DNA from: Prauserella alba | Lineage (GTDB): Bacteria; Actinomycetota; Actinomycetes; Mycobacteriales; Pseudonocardiaceae | Assembly (NCBI RefSeq): GCF_024171735.1 | Contig: NZ_JAMTCH010000003.1 | Location: forward strand, 1,600,841-1,664,840 | Length of the DNA: 64,000 nucleotides | Direction of reading: 5' to 3' | Shown here: positions 37,069 through 44,570 of the stretch, piece by piece | Numbering within the stretch: position 1 is the first letter of the stretch | How the letters are laid out: the number at the start of each line of letters is the position of its first letter | The notes under the pieces: model-generated | Told to the model about the DNA's origin: nothing | What the model saw: the letters and a program-made list of their open reading frames with translations, nothing else | Database searches by the model: none | Made by a program: the position numbers and the translations under genes

Positions 37069-37974
37069 CTATCCAGCAGCGCCGTGGCCGCCGTCGTCGG
37101 CCGCGACCGGGGTCAGATGCCGTCGCGCCTGCTGTCCGGTCTCGATCCGCCCGCTCTCGATGAGGTTCTGCAGCGTCTCGAGCCGTGACTGGGTGGTGGT
37201 GTCCGCCGGCTGGAACACCCGGAGCGTCAGCCGCGTGTTCTCGGCGACCGTGAACCCGAGCGTCTGCAGCGACAGGGTGCCGACGTGGGGATTCCGGATC
37301 TGCGGCTGGCAGCGGGACTCGACACCCACGGCACCGGAGTCCCAGAGCTGGGCGAACCGGGGGACGGCGCGCAGCCGCTCCAACAGCGGCGGCCAGGCCG
37401 GGTCCGTGAGAGTGGTGCCGTAGACCCCGCGCGTTCTCGCGACGAGTGCGGCCGCGTAGTCGTCGACGTTGACGAACGCGGCCCTCCAGTGTGGATCGGC
37501 GAGGGTCAGCAGGACGTTGTTGCGGTCCTGCGGGGCGTAGGACTCGATGTCGTGCACCAGGTAGCGGTAGGACTGGTTGTACGCGCGCAGGAAGTACTGC
37601 GAGTCGGTCACCATGGCAGGGAAGGGCGACAGCTGGTCGAGCGTGGTGCGCAGCCGGTCCGAGATCGCCGATTCGCCCGCGTGGTCGGCCGCGGCGGTGT
37701 AGCCGGCGAGCCGGAACAAATGGGCACGTTCGGCGTGGCTCAGCAGTAGCGCGTCGGCGATCGATCCGAGCACGGTGATCGACGGCTGCACGCGGCGGCC
37801 CTGCTCCAGCCACGTGTACCAGGTGGTGCCGACGTTGGCGAGCACCGCCACTTCCTCCCTGCGCAGCCCGGGAACCCGCCGCCGGGTGCCCGGCGGCAGC
37901 CCGACCTCGGCCGGGGTGACGCATGCGCGGCGGCTCTTGAGGAACACGCCGAGCTCCTCGCTGCTCGTGGCCAT
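37069..37974 (-). CDS. XRE-type regulator with MmyB-like ligand domain
   Basis: The 301-residue protein has an N-terminal helix-turn-helix (VPGLRREEVAVLANVGTTWY, then LEQGRRVQPSITVLGSIADA, about 30-80). A MmyB-like/PAS-like domain (about 110-270) is of the kind that binds fatty acids or related ligands in actinobacterial regulators. It is divergent from an MFS exporter across 100 bases and very likely controls it. ATG 37974 gives the conserved ELGVFLKSRRACVTPAEVGL start. Confidence 0.88.
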   Translation of the reverse strand: MATSSEELGVFLKSRRACVTPAEVGLPPGTRRRVPGLRREEVAVLANVGTTWYTWLEQGRRVQPSITVLGSIADALLLSHAERAHLFRLAGYTAAADHAGESAISDRLRTTLDQLSPFPAMVTDSQYFLRAYNQSYRYLVHDIESYAPQDRNNVLLTLADPHWRAAFVNVDDYAAALVARTRGVYGTTLTDPAWPPLLERLRAVPRFAQLWDSGAVGVESRCQPQIRNPHVGTLSLQTLGFTVAENTRLTLRVFQPADTTTQSRLETLQNLIESGRIETGQQARRHLTPVAADDGGHGAAG

Positions 37975-38074
37975 GCCCCGATTATGCGTCCCGGCACGCC
38001 GCCGAGGGTGGTGCTCGCGCCACCAGCATGCCGACACACTGGGCGCGCGTGATGCCCGCCCGCACGCTCGGGGC

Positions 38075-39502
38075 ATGACAACCACCGATGCACCTCCGGC
38101 CGAACCCGAGGTCGGCGTCGCGGCCCTGTGGCCGCTCTACCTCGGCTCGTTCTTCTCCACCTCACTGATGGCGCTGTCCAACACGGTCGCGCCGGCGGTG
38201 CAGGCCGCGCTCGGCGCCACGGATTCCGAACTCGCCCTGGCGACCGCCGCACTGGGCGCGGCCTTCGCGTCCGGCCTCGTGTTCGCCGGCAGGCTCGGGG
38301 ACCGCATCGGGCGCAGGCTCCTGTTCCGCAGCGGCATCGCGGCGATCGCGGTCGCCTGTGTGCTCGTGGCCCTCGCACCGAGCGTGCCGGTCCTCGTGGC
38401 TGCCCGGTTCGTACTCGGTGCTGCGGCGGCGGTCACGTTGCCGCAAGTGCTGGCGACGATCCAGCACACCTTCGATGGAGCCACCCGGGCGCGCGCGATC
38501 GGGTGGTACGGCGCGTCCTCCGGATTCGGCACCATCGGCGGACTGGCCACCGGTGGCGTGCTGGTCGACGCGCTGGGCACGGCCGGCGGGTGGCGGGCTT
38601 CGTTCCTGGCCTTCGCCGTGTTCGCCGGCCTCGGCTGGTTCGGGGCACGCCGGGTACCGGAGACGCGGAGCAGCGCGCCCGGCACCCTCGATCACACCGG
38701 CACGGTCCTGCTGGCCGTCGGATTGTTCACCCTGATCGTGGGCCTGTCCCTGGGCCCGGGCAGGGGCTGGTCCGGGGACGTGCTGGCCGTGCTGGGCCTG
38801 GCCGTCGTCGCGTTGGCCGCGCTCGGCTTCCACCAGTGGCGGCTCGAACAGCGGGGTGGCCAGCCGGTCCTGCCGCCGTCGGTGCTGGGCCTGCCTGCCA
38901 TGCGGATCGGCCTTGCGATGGTGGTGATCTTCTTCGTGGGCTTCGGGGCGTTCATGTTCGACTTCGCGCTCATCACCCAGCGAGGCCACGGCCTGTCCGT
39001 CCTGGAATCGGGTGCTGCGCTGCTGTTGTGCTGCGTGGCCTTCGTCGTCGGCATGCGGCTCACGCCGCGGGTGATCGGCCGGTTCGGCGGTCCGCGCGTC
39101 CTGGCCGCGGCGGCGTTGGCACAGGCCGTGTTGCTGGCAGTCATGGCCGCGATCTCGTTCGTCGGCCCCGACGGGCGCTGGTCGTGGGAGCTGTGGTTCC
39201 AAGTGCCGGGAACCGCCTACGGCGTGGTGCTGGCGTTGGAGTTCGGACCGTTGCTCGGTGTCGTGATGGACGCGGTGCCGAAGGAGATCGCCGGTCTCAC
39301 CGGAGGACTGTTCTCGACGATGCAACAGGCGAGCGTGGCGATCGGTGTGGCCACGCTGGGCGGACTGCTGACCACGATCGCGGCGACGTCGGGGTTCGAC
39401 ACCGCGTTCGGCGTGGTCGCTGTGATCAACATCGTCGGCGCGCTCGCGTTCGGCGCGGCGGCCCTCGTGCTCGGCAGGCGCAGCCGCTCGCAGCGGGCTT
39501 AG
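38075..39502 (+). CDS. MFS transporter (multidrug-exporter type)
   Basis: The 475-residue protein has about 14 membrane helices and the antiporter layout of the DHA2 family: GRLGDRIGRRLLF after helix 2 and RFVLGAAAAVTLPQVLATI in helix 4-5. It probably exports small hydrophobic compounds using the proton gradient. It is divergent from the XRE/MmyB-type regulator, a common pairing for inducible efflux. No ligand can be named from the sequence. Confidence 0.88.
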   Translation: MTTTDAPPAEPEVGVAALWPLYLGSFFSTSLMALSNTVAPAVQAALGATDSELALATAALGAAFASGLVFAGRLGDRIGRRLLFRSGIAAIAVACVLVALAPSVPVLVAARFVLGAAAAVTLPQVLATIQHTFDGATRARAIGWYGASSGFGTIGGLATGGVLVDALGTAGGWRASFLAFAVFAGLGWFGARRVPETRSSAPGTLDHTGTVLLAVGLFTLIVGLSLGPGRGWSGDVLAVLGLAVVALAALGFHQWRLEQRGGQPVLPPSVLGLPAMRIGLAMVVIFFVGFGAFMFDFALITQRGHGLSVLESGAALLLCCVAFVVGMRLTPRVIGRFGGPRVLAAAALAQAVLLAVMAAISFVGPDGRWSWELWFQVPGTAYGVVLALEFGPLLGVVMDAVPKEIAGLTGGLFSTMQQASVAIGVATLGGLLTTIAATSGFDTAFGVVAVINIVGALAFGAAALVLGRRSRSQRA

Positions 39503-39549
39503 GGCGGCCGGGCCGCGATACATCAGCCGCTCCATGCCCGCGGCTCCGA

Positions 39550-39585
39550 GGGCGGGGCGACCGCCGTGTTGCGGACGCTCCGCCC
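39550..39585. terminator. Stem-loop between convergent MFS and TetR genes
   Basis: GGGCGGGGCG (39550-39559) pairs with CGCTCCGCCC (39576-39585) with nine of ten bases matched and a 16-base loop, in the 113-base gap between the two convergent genes. Confidence 0.45.
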
Positions 39586-39615
39586 GAACCGTCACGACGA
39601 GCGGGCCGCAGGATC

Positions 39616-40287
39616 TCAGCCCTCGCGGCCGGTCCCGGGTAGTGCGGCCTCGATGTGGGCGAGGTGCGCGGCGAGGATGTCCTCGAACGCTCCGGGCCGG
39701 TCCGTCCCGAGGGGACGGACGTCGCGGGCGAAGTGGGCCAGCGTGGGGAACCGATCCGGGTCGGCGCCCAGCACGGCGACGCGGAAGAGCTCCATGCCCT
39801 GCTCCCGCTCGGCAGGGTCGACGGCGCTGATTCCGGCGTCCGAGGCGACGAGGGCGGACAGCAGTACCGCGAGCCGGTGGTAGTGGGCCGGAACCTGCTC
39901 GTCGGGCAGACCCGCCAGCTGCAACGCCTGCAGGATCTCCTCCATGACCAACCGGGAGCCGGTACCACTCGAGACGTAGCGGCCCCACACCGCGGCCAGC
40001 TGGGGCTGCTGCCCGAAGGCGCCGCGCACCCGCAGGGCGAGGGCCGTGATGCGTTGCTTCCAGTCGCCCTCGGGGCGGTAGTCGTCGACCGCGGCGAGCA
40101 GGACCCGGTCGGCGACCGCGCGCAGCAGCTCCGTTTTGCTGCGGAAATGCCGGTAGAGGCTGGACGAATCCGTGCCGAGGGTCTGGGCGAGTTTCCGCAC
40201 GCTGAACGACTCGGCATCGGTCGTGCGTAACAGAGCCGCCGCGGCATCCAGGATCTCGTCGGTGGACCAGCGCCTGCGAGGTGTCAT
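39616..40287 (-). CDS. TetR family transcriptional regulator
   Basis: The 223-residue protein has the TetR helix-turn-helix (STDEILDAAAALLRTTDAES, then LAQTLGTDSSSLYRHFRSKT, about 8-52) and a C-terminal ligand domain of the TetR_C class. It is divergent from the serine hydrolase gene across 160 bases that hold a perfect 17-base palindrome, its likely operator. ATG 40287 places the helix-turn-helix at the correct position. Confidence 0.9.
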   Translation of the reverse strand: MTPRRRWSTDEILDAAAALLRTTDAESFSVRKLAQTLGTDSSSLYRHFRSKTELLRAVADRVLLAAVDDYRPEGDWKQRITALALRVRGAFGQQPQLAAVWGRYVSSGTGSRLVMEEILQALQLAGLPDEQVPAHYHRLAVLLSALVASDAGISAVDPAEREQGMELFRVAVLGADPDRFPTLAHFARDVRPLGTDRPGAFEDILAAHLAHIEAALPGTGREG

Positions 40288-40331
40288 CGGGCTCCTCTCG
40301 TCACCCGAAGCATAACCGATGCACTTGTCGC

Positions 40332-40348
40332 TGCACGCAGTGCGTGCA
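40332..40348. promoter_or_regulatory. 17-base palindrome, likely TetR operator
   Basis: TGCACGCA (40332-40339) and TGCGTGCA (40341-40348) are exact inverted repeats around one G. The site is 45 bases upstream of the TetR gene, 99 bases upstream of the hydrolase gene, and overlaps a CATAAT sequence that could be a -10 element. Confidence 0.6.
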
Positions 40349-40447
40349 TAATGAGGACATCGACGCGGAGGATTCGCGCACGGACCGGGCGGACCACCGG
40401 CTCCACCTCCGGCGGCGAGCCCCTCGACAGACGAAAGGACTCGTGCC

Positions 40448-41611
40448 GTGACGACACCCCTGGACCCGCACGCACTGACCGCCGCGCTGGAGCACGGGCA
40501 CCGTGCCGGACTACCGGGCTTGTTCGCCGAGGTGCGGGCCGGTGACGAGACATGGCGCGGCGCCGAGGGGGTCGCCGACGTCGCGACCGGCCGTCCCGTT
40601 ACCGCCGATATGCGACACCGCGTAGGCAGCATCACCAAGGCGTTCACCGCCGCTGCGGTGCTCCAGCAGGTCGAACAGGGCCGGATCGGGCTGGACACGC
40701 CGATCGGCCACTACCTTCCCCGTCTCGTGCCCGGTGATCGGGGAGAGGCGGTCACCGTGCGCATGCTGCTCAACCACACCAGTGGCCTCGCCGAGTACCT
40801 GCCGCACGCCTACCCGTCGCTGAACGCGTTCCCGGACCTCGCCGGCACTCGGCCCGACAGTCTGGACGAGCACAGGTTCACGCGGTTCCGCGCCGTCGAC
40901 CTCATCCGGTTGGGCGTCGACGCACCCGCCGTCGGCACCCCGGGCGGAACACCGGGCGTGTACTCCAACACCAACTACCTCCTCCTCGGCGAACTGCTGG
41001 CCGAGGTCACGGGCGAACCCGCCGAGGACTGCATCACCCGCAACGTGATCGCCCCCGCCGGGCTCAACGGCACCGCGTTCCCGACCGATCCGCACATCCG
41101 CGGCTTGCACTCCCGGCTCTACGAGGCGTGGTTCGGCATGATCGACCCGCCGCGCGACTACAGCGTCTTCGACATGTCCTGGGTGGGCGTCGCGGCCTCG
41201 CTGATCTCCACCGTCGCCGACCTCGACCAGTTCTTCGGCATGCTGCTGGCGGGCGAGATCGTCACCCCGTCGTCACTGGCGCAGATGCAACGCACGGTGC
41301 GGGTCATCTCCCAGGAGGGCACGACGATCGACTACGGTCTCGGGCTGCACCCGATGGTTGACACGCGGGACCGTGCGTTCTGGGGCCACGGCGGAACCGT
41401 GTGGGGAGGCGGTGCGCTCGCCATGGCAGCGGCCGACGGCAGCCGGCAGTTCGCCGTGGCGATGAACCTGCAGCGGTGGAACCTCCTCGACGACACCGGC
41501 AGGCCGCAGGCCCATCCCATCGACGACGCGCTCACGGCGTTCCACCACGCCGCCATGTACGGCCGAACGGCCGGGCGCCCCGAGACAGCAGAGGCGGGAA
41601 GGCCCGCATGA
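40448..41611 (+). CDS. Serine hydrolase, class C beta-lactamase/esterase family
   Basis: The 387-residue protein has all three motifs of the penicillin-binding/beta-lactamase fold: SITK (SxxK, about 59-62), YSN (about 174-176) and HGG (about 315-317). No signal peptide is visible, so it is probably cytoplasmic or released by other means and more likely an esterase or peptidase than a resistance enzyme. GTG 40448 follows GAAAGGA. It is divergent from a TetR gene. Its stop overlaps the ATG of a short ORF (41608) that seems to be a truncated partner gene. Confidence 0.87.
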   Translation: MTTPLDPHALTAALEHGHRAGLPGLFAEVRAGDETWRGAEGVADVATGRPVTADMRHRVGSITKAFTAAAVLQQVEQGRIGLDTPIGHYLPRLVPGDRGEAVTVRMLLNHTSGLAEYLPHAYPSLNAFPDLAGTRPDSLDEHRFTRFRAVDLIRLGVDAPAVGTPGGTPGVYSNTNYLLLGELLAEVTGEPAEDCITRNVIAPAGLNGTAFPTDPHIRGLHSRLYEAWFGMIDPPRDYSVFDMSWVGVAASLISTVADLDQFFGMLLAGEIVTPSSLAQMQRTVRVISQEGTTIDYGLGLHPMVDTRDRAFWGHGGTVWGGGALAMAAADGSRQFAVAMNLQRWNLLDDTGRPQAHPIDDALTAFHHAAMYGRTAGRPETAEAGRPA

Positions 41612-41793
41612 CAACCGAAGCAACCACGACGGAACCTGCCTCGTCACGGCGCGCGCTCATGCCGCCTCGAGGACGAAGAACAGAAAACACAGGAACGAGG
41701 ACCGGCCGCCGAGTTCGTCGGGGAACCGTTCGCGCGCACTCGCCGCGGCCGGGGGCTCGTCCAGGACGGCGATACGGAAGCCCGCCGAGGTGA
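41608..41793 (+). pseudogene. Truncated ORF coupled to the serine hydrolase gene
   Basis: An ATG at 41608 overlaps the hydrolase stop (ATGA), the normal arrangement for a coupled gene, and the first 17 residues (MTTEATTTEPASSRRAL) look like an ordinary protein start. After about base 41656 the frame runs antisense through the tail of the methyltransferase remnant and becomes arginine-rich, typical of a shadow frame. I read it as the first codons of a lost gene joined to unrelated DNA. It could also be a meaningless extension. Confidence 0.4.
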
Positions 41794-42389
41794 AGCATTC
41801 CGTCATCGCGCGCGCAGCGGACGATGCCAGTAGGTCAAAGTCGCACGCTGCCCGTCGAAGGTGTATTCGTCGGACCATCGCGCGACGGCGAAGTAGTCGG
41901 CGTCGGGGTGGATCAGTTTGTAGATGATCGGATGGTTGACGGCGACGATCAGCCGTCCGCCCGGTCGCAGCACACGGCGGAGCTCCGATACGGGTGCCGC
42001 CCAATCCTCCAGGTAGTGGAGGACGAGGGCAGCGACCACGTCGTCGAAGGCTCCGTCGCGATAGGGAAGTGGCGCGGCCACATCCGCCACCTGAAGATCC
42101 GCGCCGGGACCAAGGCGATCGCGGGCCAGCTGAACCATCCTCCGGCTGAGGTCGAATCCCGTCACGGTCGCGCCTCGGTCACGCAACGCCGCCGACAGCG
42201 GACCGGAACCGCAGCCTGCGTCGAGCACGCGCCGACCGCTCACATCCCCGGCGAGGTCCAGAATCGCCGGCCGAGCATAGTGAGAGCATTGATCAGGCCG
42301 TCCTCATTCGCCGCCGTGTACGCCTCGGCGAATGCGTCGTAGTCGTTTCCCACGGAGTCACGGTTCGCAGTCGCGATCCTGCCAGGCAT
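41657..42389 (-). pseudogene. Class I SAM-dependent methyltransferase with two frameshifts
   Basis: Three consecutive reading frames together spell one small-molecule methyltransferase. Segment 1 (42389 to about 42282) gives VGNDYDAFAEAYTAANEDGL. Segment 2 (about 42281 to 41803) gives YARPAILDLAGDV, the SAM motif VLDAGCGSGPLS and VLHYLEDW. Segment 3 (about 41812 to 41657) gives the C-terminus MTECFTSAGFRIAVLDEP to FLCFLFFVLEAA. The breaks are near 42278-42284 (around CTCACTATG on the minus strand) and in a CGCGCGCG run near 41810. It is either a decayed gene or carries two sequencing errors. It starts 15 bases after the VOC gene ends. Confidence 0.75.
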
Positions 42390-42404
42390 GTGGCGGCACA
42401 TCGG

Positions 42405-42758
42405 TCACCTCAGGTGGGCGAGCACGTTGACGACCGTGCCGCTGGGATCCGCCACGAAGAAGCGGCGCACACCCCACGGTTCGTCGGTCAGCGGATACAC
42501 GACACGCAGACCGCGGCGTACGACCTCGGCGTGTGCGGCATCGACCGCCGCCGGCTCGCCCACATCGATCCCGAAGCGAGGCGACGGGTTCTCCATCCCT
42601 CGGGGCGGAATGAGGACCTGGTCGGAGGAGTCGGCAGGCGACGTCAGGCCCAGTACCGGCTCTTCCATGGCGACTTCGAGCCCGAACACTCCGACGTAGA
42701 ACTCACGGGACGCTGGAAGATCGTCTCCGTCGGCGTAGGGAAAGATTCTCCTGATCAT
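42405..42758 (-). CDS. VOC (glyoxalase/bleomycin resistance) family protein
   Basis: The 117-residue protein has two beta-alpha-beta-beta-beta units of the vicinal-oxygen-chelate fold: IFPYADGDDLPASREFYVGV at the start and FGIDVGEPAAVDAAHAEVVR to VRRFFVADPSGTVVNVLAH at the end. Such proteins bind metals and act on or sequester small molecules; the substrate is unknown. ATG 42758 fits the fold. The gene is 15 bases upstream of the frameshifted methyltransferase on the same strand. Confidence 0.87.
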   Translation of the reverse strand: MIRRIFPYADGDDLPASREFYVGVFGLEVAMEEPVLGLTSPADSSDQVLIPPRGMENPSPRFGIDVGEPAAVDAAHAEVVRRGLRVVYPLTDEPWGVRRFFVADPSGTVVNVLAHLR

Positions 42759-42900
42759 GCACGCACCGTCGCAGGCGCGCCGCCCGGTTGGCTTGGCGAA
42801 ATGGGAGGCGCTGCTCAGCGGCCGCGGTGACGGCTCGGGCACCCGGTGTGCCGCGCGCTGTGCCAAACGGCGGCATGGGAGCGAACCGACCCGGACAGAC

Positions 42901-42939
42901 GTTGGCGCCCGCACCTCACGGTGAGGTGCGGGCGCCAAC
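42901..42939. terminator. 39-base perfect palindrome, likely terminator downstream of rbpA
   Basis: Arms 42901-42919 and 42921-42939 are exact inverted repeats of 19 bases around a single G. It lies 96 bases beyond the rbpA stop (minus strand) and could end that transcript. A 20-base tandem repeat starts in its right arm. Confidence 0.6.
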
Positions 42940-42974
42940 GGTGTGGTGGGAGCGCCAACGGTGTGGTGGGAGCG
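42932..42974. repeat. 20-bp tandem repeat, about two copies
   Basis: The unit GCGCCAACGGTGTGGTGGGA recurs exactly with period 20 between 42932 and 42974. It overlaps the end of the palindrome at 42901-42939. Nothing else was seen in the 276-base gap between rbpA and the VOC gene. Confidence 0.75.
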
Positions 42975-43034
42975 AAATCTCCGGCCGACGACCCGGACGA
43001 GCTTCGCCTCGCCGGGGCTGTCAGGGACGCCGCG

Positions 43035-43376
43035 TCACGAGCGGCCGCGGCGGGCCTTCAGCTCCTCGAGCCGCTCATTGAGCAGTTCCTCGAGTTCCGG
43101 CACCGACCGGCGTTCCAGGAGCATGTCCCAGTGCGTACGCGGAGGCTTGACCTCCTTCTGCTCCGTCTGGCCGCCCTCGATGATGTCCGACTCACTGCCG
43201 TGCAGTCGGCATTCCCACGTCGGAGGGATCTCGGCGTCATCGGAGAACGGCACCTCGAACTCGTGGCCCTTGGGGCAGGCGTAGCGCACGCTACGCCGCG
43301 GAGCGAGATCGTGGTTGCGGTCGGTCTCGTAGCTAACCGCTCCCATCCTGCTGCCACGGAGAACACGGTCGGCCAT
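43035..43376 (-). CDS. rbpA: RNA polymerase-binding protein RbpA
   Basis: RbpA binds RNA polymerase and principal sigma factors and stimulates open-complex formation; it is confined to Actinobacteria. The 113-residue protein has the whole family pattern: MADRVLRGSRMGAVSYETDR at the start, the zinc-binding core (YACPKGHEFEVPF and TWECRLHGSE), and the sigma-interacting C-terminus PRTHWDMLLERRSVPELEEL. AAAGGA precedes ATG 43376. A sigma-R/SigH-type promoter is visible upstream. Confidence 0.97.
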   Translation of the reverse strand: MADRVLRGSRMGAVSYETDRNHDLAPRRSVRYACPKGHEFEVPFSDDAEIPPTWECRLHGSESDIIEGGQTEQKEVKPPRTHWDMLLERRSVPELEELLNERLEELKARRGRS

Positions 43377-43430
43377 GATGAGTCCTTTCAGTCGGCTCCC
43401 GGTGGAGCCCGGGTCATGCTCACCGAGTGC

Positions 43431-43457
43431 AACGAACGTCGCCGTCGGGTTCATTCC
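43431..43457 (-). promoter_or_regulatory. Sigma-R/SigH-like promoter of rbpA
   Basis: On the minus strand GGAAT (43457-43453) is followed after 19 bases by GTT (43433-43431), matching the consensus of the thiol-stress sigma factors sigma-R/SigH. The -10 element lies about 55 bases before the rbpA start. rbpA is a sigma-R target in Streptomyces, which supports the reading. Confidence 0.6.
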
Positions 43458-43529
43458 CCGTACGCCGGATCGTAACCGACGGCACTCGGCACGCCCGCCG
43501 CGACGAATCGCGCCGGTAACTAACGGTCT

Positions 43530-43545
43530 TCTCCCGAAAGGGAGA
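43530..43545. terminator. Small GAAA-loop hairpin
   Basis: TCTCCC (43530-43535) and GGGAGA (43540-43545) flank a GAAA tetraloop in the gap between thymidine kinase and rbpA. It may help end the kinase transcript. The rest of the 261-base gap holds the rbpA promoter and the larger hairpin at 43608. Confidence 0.4.
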
Positions 43546-43607
43546 CGGCAGCCGCGCTCGTATGACGCTCCGATGGGTGCGCTTCTCGGACACACCCCCG
43601 CGCGGGG

Positions 43608-43627
43608 GACCCCGCGGGTGCGGGGTC
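43608..43627 (-). terminator. 8-bp stem-loop after thymidine kinase
   Basis: GACCCCGC (43608-43615) and GCGGGGTC (43620-43627) form a perfect stem with a 4-base loop, 10 bases beyond the kinase stop on the minus strand. A CCCCCGCGCGGGGG palindrome is directly next to it. Confidence 0.6.
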
Positions 43628-43637
43628 GGGCCGATCG

Positions 43638-44543
43638 TCAGGTCAGCCGCAGCTGACCGTGGCCGGAACCGGCAGGTCCGAGATCTCCGAGGCGGTAATG
43701 CCGCCGACACAGTACTTGGTAACGCACCGTAGTGCTGTCGGTCTGGGAGGGTGGTGTCGCCCGATTCACCTCCGCGATGGACGCATCGCCGTCGTCGTCC
43801 GAGGTGTGAGCGGCCACGACTGACACGGTCGGGGGAGCGCCGGGCTCGTTCGGCGCGGCGCTGCCGGCATCGGCAGCGTGACCATCGCCGGCGGTGCCGG
43901 CATCGGACTGCGCGTCGTCGGCCACGTCGGCGGTGTCCGCCACGATCACGGTGTCACCGGTGCGCTGCACCTCGTCCCCGCACACCCGCGCGTTGAACCG
44001 GCCGGGCAGCCCGCACCAGCACAGCACCTCGACCTGCACCGGCTGCAACTCGTCGGCCAGCTCAAACAGCCGTCGCGCGCCGGGGAACAGCCTGCTGCGG
44101 AAGTCGGTCGCGATGCCGAAGCAGTACACGTCGATCGTGGCCTCGTCCGCGAGTTCGCCGAGCTGCTCGACCTGGACAGGGGAGAGGAACTGCGCCTCGT
44201 CGACGATCAGGTAGTCGACGTGTGTGCCCTGTTCCCACGCCTGCCGCACCACGCTGCGCAGATCCGTGCCGGCGTCCAGCTCGAGCGCCTCCCGCGTGAT
44301 CCCGATCCGGCTCGTGATCTGACCGGGACCGGCGCGGTCGTTGCTCACCAGCAGCAGTCCCTGCCTGCCCTGGCGCGCCAGATTGTGATCGATCTGCAGC
44401 GCGAGGGTCGACTTCCCGCAGTCCATCGGACCGTACGAGAACTTGATCTTCCCGACGTTCGGCACCTCGCGGCGCGAACCCCAGGCGGGGACCGGGGAAA
44501 GAGCGTCGGTCGGATCTGCTCCGGGGCTCTCGAGCGCTGTCAC
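43638..44543 (-). CDS. tdk: Thymidine kinase with acidic insertion
   Basis: The enzyme phosphorylates thymidine for nucleotide salvage. The 301-residue protein has the TK1-type P-loop GPMDCGKST (38-46), YLIVDEAQFL (111-120) with the catalytic glutamate, the GIATDFRSRLFPGA loop, and the zinc lobe: LCWCG (174-178) with LCRRHYR near the C-terminus. The family is usually about 190-220 residues. The extra length is an Asp/Ala/Ser/Thr-rich insert at about 204-270, inside the zinc lobe before the last two ligands. GTG 44543 is the start, and the first 30 residues are a non-conserved extension. Confidence 0.9.
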   Translation of the reverse strand: MTALESPGADPTDALSPVPAWGSRREVPNVGKIKFSYGPMDCGKSTLALQIDHNLARQGRQGLLLVSNDRAGPGQITSRIGITREALELDAGTDLRSVVRQAWEQGTHVDYLIVDEAQFLSPVQVEQLGELADEATIDVYCFGIATDFRSRLFPGARRLFELADELQPVQVEVLCWCGLPGRFNARVCGDEVQRTGDTVIVADTADVADDAQSDAGTAGDGHAADAGSAAPNEPGAPPTVSVVAAHTSDDDGDASIAEVNRATPPSQTDSTTVRYQVLCRRHYRLGDLGPAGSGHGQLRLT

Positions 44544-44570
44544 GCCGGAGAACCCTAGCGGCCGCCTCCG

